NCBI GenBank assembly: GCA_023387655.1
Contig: JAEWHR010000062.1
Span: forward strand, 1-18,149
Reading direction: 5' to 3'
Source: Bacillota bacterium
Lineage (GTDB): Bacteria > Bacillota > Clostridia > Lachnospirales > Lachnospiraceae
Length of the DNA: 18,149 bases
Within the stretch, counting starts at the first letter, position 1; every line of letters starts with the position of its first letter. Shown here piece by piece: positions 14,464-18,149 of the stretch. Made by a program: the position numbers and the translations under genes. The notes beneath the pieces were generated by a model. The model searched no databases. It saw only the letters and a list, made by a program, of their open reading frames with translations, and was not told the origin of the DNA.

Positions 14464-15174
14464 ATGGAATCATATCACGTATTAATCGTAGAAGATGATA
14501 AAGAAATCTTAGAAGGAATAGGAATCTATTTAAGAAATCAAGGTTATACCGTCTTTCAAGCGGAGAACGGTAAAAAAGGATTGGAGATTATCGAAAAGGA
14601 AACTATCCACCTTGCGATTGTAGATATTATGATGCCTGTTATGGACGGCATTACTATGACCATGAAACTAAGAGAAAATTTTGATTTTCCTGTTATTATG
14701 CTATCTGCAAAATCAGAAGAAATAGATAAGGTAACAGGACTTAATATTGGAGCAGATGATTATGTGACAAAACCCTTCACACCAATGGAATTAATGGCAA
14801 GAGTAAATTCTCATTTACGTCGATATGCAAGATATCTGAAGGCTATGGATTCTATGGAAGAGAAAGAACCAGATAATTATTATGTTGTCGGGGGATTGGA
14901 ATTAAATGAGGATACGGTGGAGGTATCTGTAGATGGGAGAGCTGTAAAGTTAACACCTATCGAATTTAAGATCTTACTTCTTTTAATAAAAAATCCTGGT
15001 AGAGTATTTTCACCAGATGAAATCTATGAACGTGTATGGAATGAGAAACCTATCACAACAGATACCATTATGGTACACGTTAGAAGAATAAGAGAAAAAA
15101 TTGAGATAAATCCGAAAGAACCAAAATATCTTAAGGTAGTTTGGGGAGTAGGTTATAAAATTGAGAAATGTTAG
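14464..15174 (+). CDS. OmpR/PhoB-family response regulator
   Basis: This is a 236-residue two-component regulator. The receiver domain (residues 4-118) has the acidic pair Asp11-Asp12, the phospho-acceptor Asp54 in VDIMMP, switch Ser81 in VIMLSAKS and Lys103 in TKPF. The linker is acidic and holds two Met-Glu-rich turns. The winged-helix DNA-binding domain covers about 140-234, with LTPIEFKILLLL, FSPDEIYERVWNE and the recognition helix TITDTIMVHVRRIREKI-like segment near 205. The ATG is six bases after GGAGGAA (14451-14457). The sensor kinase gene starts 101 bases downstream with the same orientation and is the likely partner. The targets are unknown; no gene in this window shows an obvious direct-repeat site for it. 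Confidence 0.95.
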   Translation: MESYHVLIVEDDKEILEGIGIYLRNQGYTVFQAENGKKGLEIIEKETIHLAIVDIMMPVMDGITMTMKLRENFDFPVIMLSAKSEEIDKVTGLNIGADDYVTKPFTPMELMARVNSHLRRYARYLKAMDSMEEKEPDNYYVVGGLELNEDTVEVSVDGRAVKLTPIEFKILLLLIKNPGRVFSPDEIYERVWNEKPITTDTIMVHVRRIREKIEINPKEPKYLKVVWGVGYKIEKC

Positions 15175-15275
15175 AAATTGTTAGAAGGAAGATGTAAATC
15201 ACACTGGGAAGAACTCCTAAGTAGAATTTATAGAAATTTATTTGGATTTCTTCATAAAATGTGGAGGTAGTAAGG

Positions 15276-17780
15276 ATGGATTCAATGAATAATCAAGAAA
15301 GAGAAGAGCAAGTATCACAGACAAATGGTAAATCGCCGTTGTTTGGAAGTGTTATTGGAGTATTGCTTGTCATAGTTTTACTGCTTGGTGTAAGTATCAC
15401 TACTGTTGATGTAGCAAAGCAGTTTTGGGAAAATAGAAAAGAAAATTTGGAAGATGTTCAATTTGACAAGCTGTTAGAATCAGGATATGGTCTTTATTTA
15501 AGTGTAGCTGAGCTACGAAATAATTCGAATTCAGTATCCCCCGATGAAGTGTATCTTCCAAAATTAAAGCAGATAAGAGAAGAGTATAAAAAAAGACAAG
15601 AAGAGTTAATTAATAAGGAAGAAAACAACAAGGGGAATCTAAATGATCAAACACAAAATGATCAAAATCAAAACAATGATCAGATGAATGAAGATAACGA
15701 AGACTTCAATTATTTAGAGGAAAATGATCCCCGCGTAGTTGGTGACGAAGTTCCAGATGAGAATACAGGAAATCATTCAGAAACTTATGTAGAGATAAAA
15801 TTTAATTATGATGAAGAAAATTATTTAAGTAATGAAATCTCAGAATATGAATTCCATCAAAGCGAGATTAATGGTTTTAATAATACTATCTATCATTACA
15901 GAAGTCGCCTTTATAATAGCTATTCTTTGGATTATGCAATTATAGACAGAAGTAATAATCGTTATGGTGAAATCAAAGGTAATAAGAATTACTTAACCTA
16001 CTTATTAGAAAGTACTACCACGGATACGGCAATAGAAGAAAAATTAAAGGATACTTATGCTGGTTATCTTGTAGTTGAATATGATAGTGAAGGGATTGCA
16101 ACAATTCAAAAATCCTATGGAATTGATGTAGATAAGGTGTCTGAGATACTTAAGGATATCAATACGAATATGTTAGAAAATGACTATTCCTATTTATATC
16201 GAGATAAAACATACCTAGATATCAAACCAGAGGATGTTTTCTTTGTTGAGCCAACGAATGTTGCGATGGTGTATGCAATAGACAAAAACTATCAAGGATT
16301 TTTCGATTATTCCTATGATTTTTTTATCGATTATAATGAAACATTGATGCAGGGAATGTTTATTTTATTTGCGACAGCAATTGGCGCTATAATTTTATTT
16401 GGAATTATCCTTTTTTGCATTCGCCCATTGAGGATTGGTGATGGTATCTTAAGTAGAATATCATTAGAATTGGATATATTATTCATCATTGTAATTGTAT
16501 TTGGGACAGTTGCGATGGCATATATTACATCGTATTATACAAGTGGTGTCATGGAAGATTATCTTGTAAAGATTAATTTTGCTCCATTTTATGCAAGATT
16601 ATTCTCAAATATTGCAGTATATGGAGGCTGGTTCCTTTATCTTGGAAGTATTTATATCGCTCTAATAGCGTTCTTACAATTGTTCCGTAAAGGATTAAAA
16701 CGTTACTTAGTAGAAAATGTGTTAATCATTCGTTTCTTTACAGCTTTGAATCGTAGAATTGGTCGTATGGTAAAGGCGTTCCTTAGAGTAAAGTCTACCG
16801 ATGAGGTGAACAAAACAGTAATAAAATATGTAGTAGTAAACTTCTTTATTATTTTAATTATGTGTTTTATATGGTTTTTTGGCATTCCAGTACTAATCCT
16901 TTATTCTATTATCTTATATTATTTTATGAAAAAATATCTTACTGATTTAAAGGAAAAGCATGATTATTTACTCCATGTTACTCATCAGATGGCAGAGGGT
17001 AATCTTGAGGTTCCAATTGAAAAAAATCTAGGAGTTTTACAACCACTAGGAGATGAGCTTGGTAAGATTCAACATGGATTTAAAAGAGCAGTGGATGAAG
17101 AAGTGAAAAGTCAAAACATGAGAACGGAATTAATCACGAATGTATCTCATGATTTAAAGACACCGTTAACAGCGATTATTACTTATGTAAACCTGTTAAA
17201 AGATGAAAACTTAACCAAGGAACAGCAGATGGAGTATATTGATACACTAGATCGTAAGTCTTTAAGATTAAAGCAATTAATTGAAGATTTGTTTGAAGTA
17301 AGTAAAATTAATAGTAATAATATAACCTTAAATTTGGTTGAAGTAGATCTCGCAGAGTTAGTAAAGCAGGTTCATTTAGAATTAAGTGATCGTTTTGAAG
17401 AGGCTGGAATTGATCTTCGTACGCAGATTCCAGATGGAAAAGTTATTTTAACGCTAGATAGCCAAAAGACGTACCGTATATTTGAAAATCTATTTGTTAA
17501 TGTAATTAAGTATGCAATGCCGGGTACAAGAGCTTATCTTACTATGCAATTAGAGGAGGCAACTGTTGAAATAACCCTTAAAAACATCTCGGAAAATGAA
17601 TTAAATCTAACACCAGAAGAGATTAGTGACCGTTTTGTCCGCGGAGATAAATCAAGAAATACGGAAGGTTCCGGTTTAGGTCTTGCAATTGTAAAGAGTT
17701 TTGTAGAAATACAAGGTGGAACATTTATGATTGTTATGGATGGAGATTTGTTTAAGGTAATTATTCGCTTTGCTAGATAA
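15276..17780 (+). CDS. Large six-TM sensor histidine kinase
   Basis: This 834-residue kinase pairs with the preceding regulator. TM1 is at about residues 24-46. A large extracellular part (47-357) follows, interrupted at about 118-165 by a low-complexity stretch rich in Asn, Gln, Asp and Glu. TM2 (358-382), TM3 (400-420), TM4 (447-468) and a paired TM5-6 (518-556) then lead to a HAMP-like linker. The HisKA box is NVSHDLKTPLTAI with His625. The ATPase domain has N-box ENLFVNVIKYA (Asn742) and GSGLGLAI (798-805). An in-frame GTG lies at 15261, but it overlaps the GGAGG ribosome site (15263-15267), so ATG 15276 is chosen. The kinase core is complete and should be active. The extracellular domain matches no sensor family I recognise, so the signal is unknown. 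Confidence 0.94.
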   Translation: MDSMNNQEREEQVSQTNGKSPLFGSVIGVLLVIVLLLGVSITTVDVAKQFWENRKENLEDVQFDKLLESGYGLYLSVAELRNNSNSVSPDEVYLPKLKQIREEYKKRQEELINKEENNKGNLNDQTQNDQNQNNDQMNEDNEDFNYLEENDPRVVGDEVPDENTGNHSETYVEIKFNYDEENYLSNEISEYEFHQSEINGFNNTIYHYRSRLYNSYSLDYAIIDRSNNRYGEIKGNKNYLTYLLESTTTDTAIEEKLKDTYAGYLVVEYDSEGIATIQKSYGIDVDKVSEILKDINTNMLENDYSYLYRDKTYLDIKPEDVFFVEPTNVAMVYAIDKNYQGFFDYSYDFFIDYNETLMQGMFILFATAIGAIILFGIILFCIRPLRIGDGILSRISLELDILFIIVIVFGTVAMAYITSYYTSGVMEDYLVKINFAPFYARLFSNIAVYGGWFLYLGSIYIALIAFLQLFRKGLKRYLVENVLIIRFFTALNRRIGRMVKAFLRVKSTDEVNKTVIKYVVVNFFIILIMCFIWFFGIPVLILYSIILYYFMKKYLTDLKEKHDYLLHVTHQMAEGNLEVPIEKNLGVLQPLGDELGKIQHGFKRAVDEEVKSQNMRTELITNVSHDLKTPLTAIITYVNLLKDENLTKEQQMEYIDTLDRKSLRLKQLIEDLFEVSKINSNNITLNLVEVDLAELVKQVHLELSDRFEEAGIDLRTQIPDGKVILTLDSQKTYRIFENLFVNVIKYAMPGTRAYLTMQLEEATVEITLKNISENELNLTPEEISDRFVRGDKSRNTEGSGLGLAIVKSFVEIQGGTFMIVMDGDLFKVIIRFAR

Positions 17781-17823
17781 AAAACAAGGCTGTCGTAAAA
17801 TTTATTACGACAGCCTTGTTTTT
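17780..17823 (+). terminator. Rho-independent terminator of the two-component operon
   Basis: A perfect 19-bp stem starts at the last base of the stop codon: A5-CAAGGCTGTCGTAA (17780-17798) with TTACGACAGCCTTG-T5 (17805-17823) and a six-base loop. The A-run and T-run on the two arms make it suitable for both directions, serving the converging DegV-type gene as well. Confidence 0.95.
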
Positions 17824-17850
17824 ACATATCTTTTATTACTAAATTGTAAT

Positions 17851-17940
17851 ATCAAAAACTAAATATCAAAAACTAAATATCGAAAACTAAATATCGAAAA
17901 CTAAATATCAAAAACTAAATATCAAAAATTAAATATCACT
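17851..17940. repeat. 14-bp tandem repeat (six copies and a partial)
   Basis: The unit ATCAAAAACTAAAT starts at 17851, 17865, 17879, 17893, 17907 and 17921. Copies 3 and 4 read ATCG, and copy 6 has one C-to-T change. A seventh begins at 17935 and breaks off. It lies between two convergent genes, after the terminator, and codes for nothing. Confidence 0.95.
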
Positions 17941-17985
17941 ATAAAAAATAGTATATTCCATGTAATAAGTGAACTTATAAGTTAA

Positions 17986-18149
17986 TTACTTTTCATTACC
18001 CATAAAGAATAGTGCAACAATACCAGGTCCCGTATGAGCACCAATCGTCGGGCAGATGTAATTTATCATAATATTAGTTATTCCAAAACGTTCTTTAACT
18101 AAATCTGCAACGAAATTTGCATCTTCTAAGCAATCACCATGGGCTATGA
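17986..18149 (-). CDS. DegV-family fatty-acid-binding protein (C-terminal fragment)
   Basis: This is the last 54 codons of a gene that continues beyond the window on the minus strand; the stop TAA is at 17988-17986. The translated end has AHGDCLEDANFVADLVKERF, then NYICPTIGAHTGPGIVALFF and a short polar tail. The IGAHTGPG motif and the closing hydrophobic strand are diagnostic of the C-terminal lobe of DegV proteins. These bind fatty acids and, in Firmicutes, include the FakB subunits that present exogenous fatty acids to the FakA kinase. Whether this copy is a FakB cannot be told from the fragment. Confidence 0.9.
   Translation of the reverse strand, partial: IAHGDCLEDANFVADLVKERFGITNIMINYICPTIGAHTGPGIVALFFMGNEK

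Noticed and set aside
15261..15275. GTG start for the sensor kinase
   Set aside because: The GTG overlaps the GGAGG site that properly serves the ATG at 15276.

Overview
The window is AT-rich DNA with strong AGGAGG-type ribosome sites, mostly Firmicute gene families, T-rich hairpin terminators and short intergenic gaps. This points to a low-GC clostridium, probably of the Lachnospiraceae / Clostridium phytofermentans type. That placement is inferred from gene families and style, not from a marker gene. I see no rRNA, tRNA, transposase, phage gene or CRISPR array.

Layout. 1-2480 (+): a polar amino-acid ABC importer operon with a lipoprotein binding protein (5' end cut by the window), a permease and an ATPase. 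2698-3993 (-): a secreted protein with two atrophied bacterial Ig-like domains. 4342-8941 (+): a MarR regulator and two half-size ABC exporters, joined by ATGA overlaps and driven by a promoter embedded in twin MarR-type palindromes. 9047-9907 (-): an alpha/beta hydrolase with a palindrome over its promoter. 10049-10984 (-): a lipoprotein of unknown role. 11506-12447 (+): a CorA-type divalent cation channel behind a long leader. 12687-13835 (+): a beta-lactamase-fold serine hydrolase. 14464-17780 (+): an OmpR-type response regulator and a large six-TM sensor kinase. 17986-18149 (-): the C-terminal end of a DegV-family protein.

The most striking gene is the first. Its two halves are in the reverse of the normal order for family 3 solute-binding proteins: the lipobox is followed at once by the usual second half, and the usual first half forms the C-terminus. 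All recognisable ligand-site motifs are kept and the frame is open, so it reads as a natural circular permutation rather than a broken gene. It still sits before a matching permease and ATPase.

The exporter pair has the signature of an asymmetric heterodimer. The first half lacks the catalytic Glu and the H-loop His; the second half carries a degenerate signature motif, so one ATP site is degenerate and the other is consensus. The MarR protein very probably represses its own operon.

The intergenic DNA is unusually repetitive. Short tandem repeats follow several stop codons (745-860, 2467-2560, 13846-14066, 17851-17940), and in two cases the repeat unit contains the gene's own last codons and stop. 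There is also a (GAAGT)5 tract just before the permease ribosome site, a 62-64 bp direct repeat before the serine hydrolase, and a 118-bp MITE-like inverted repeat before the two-component genes.
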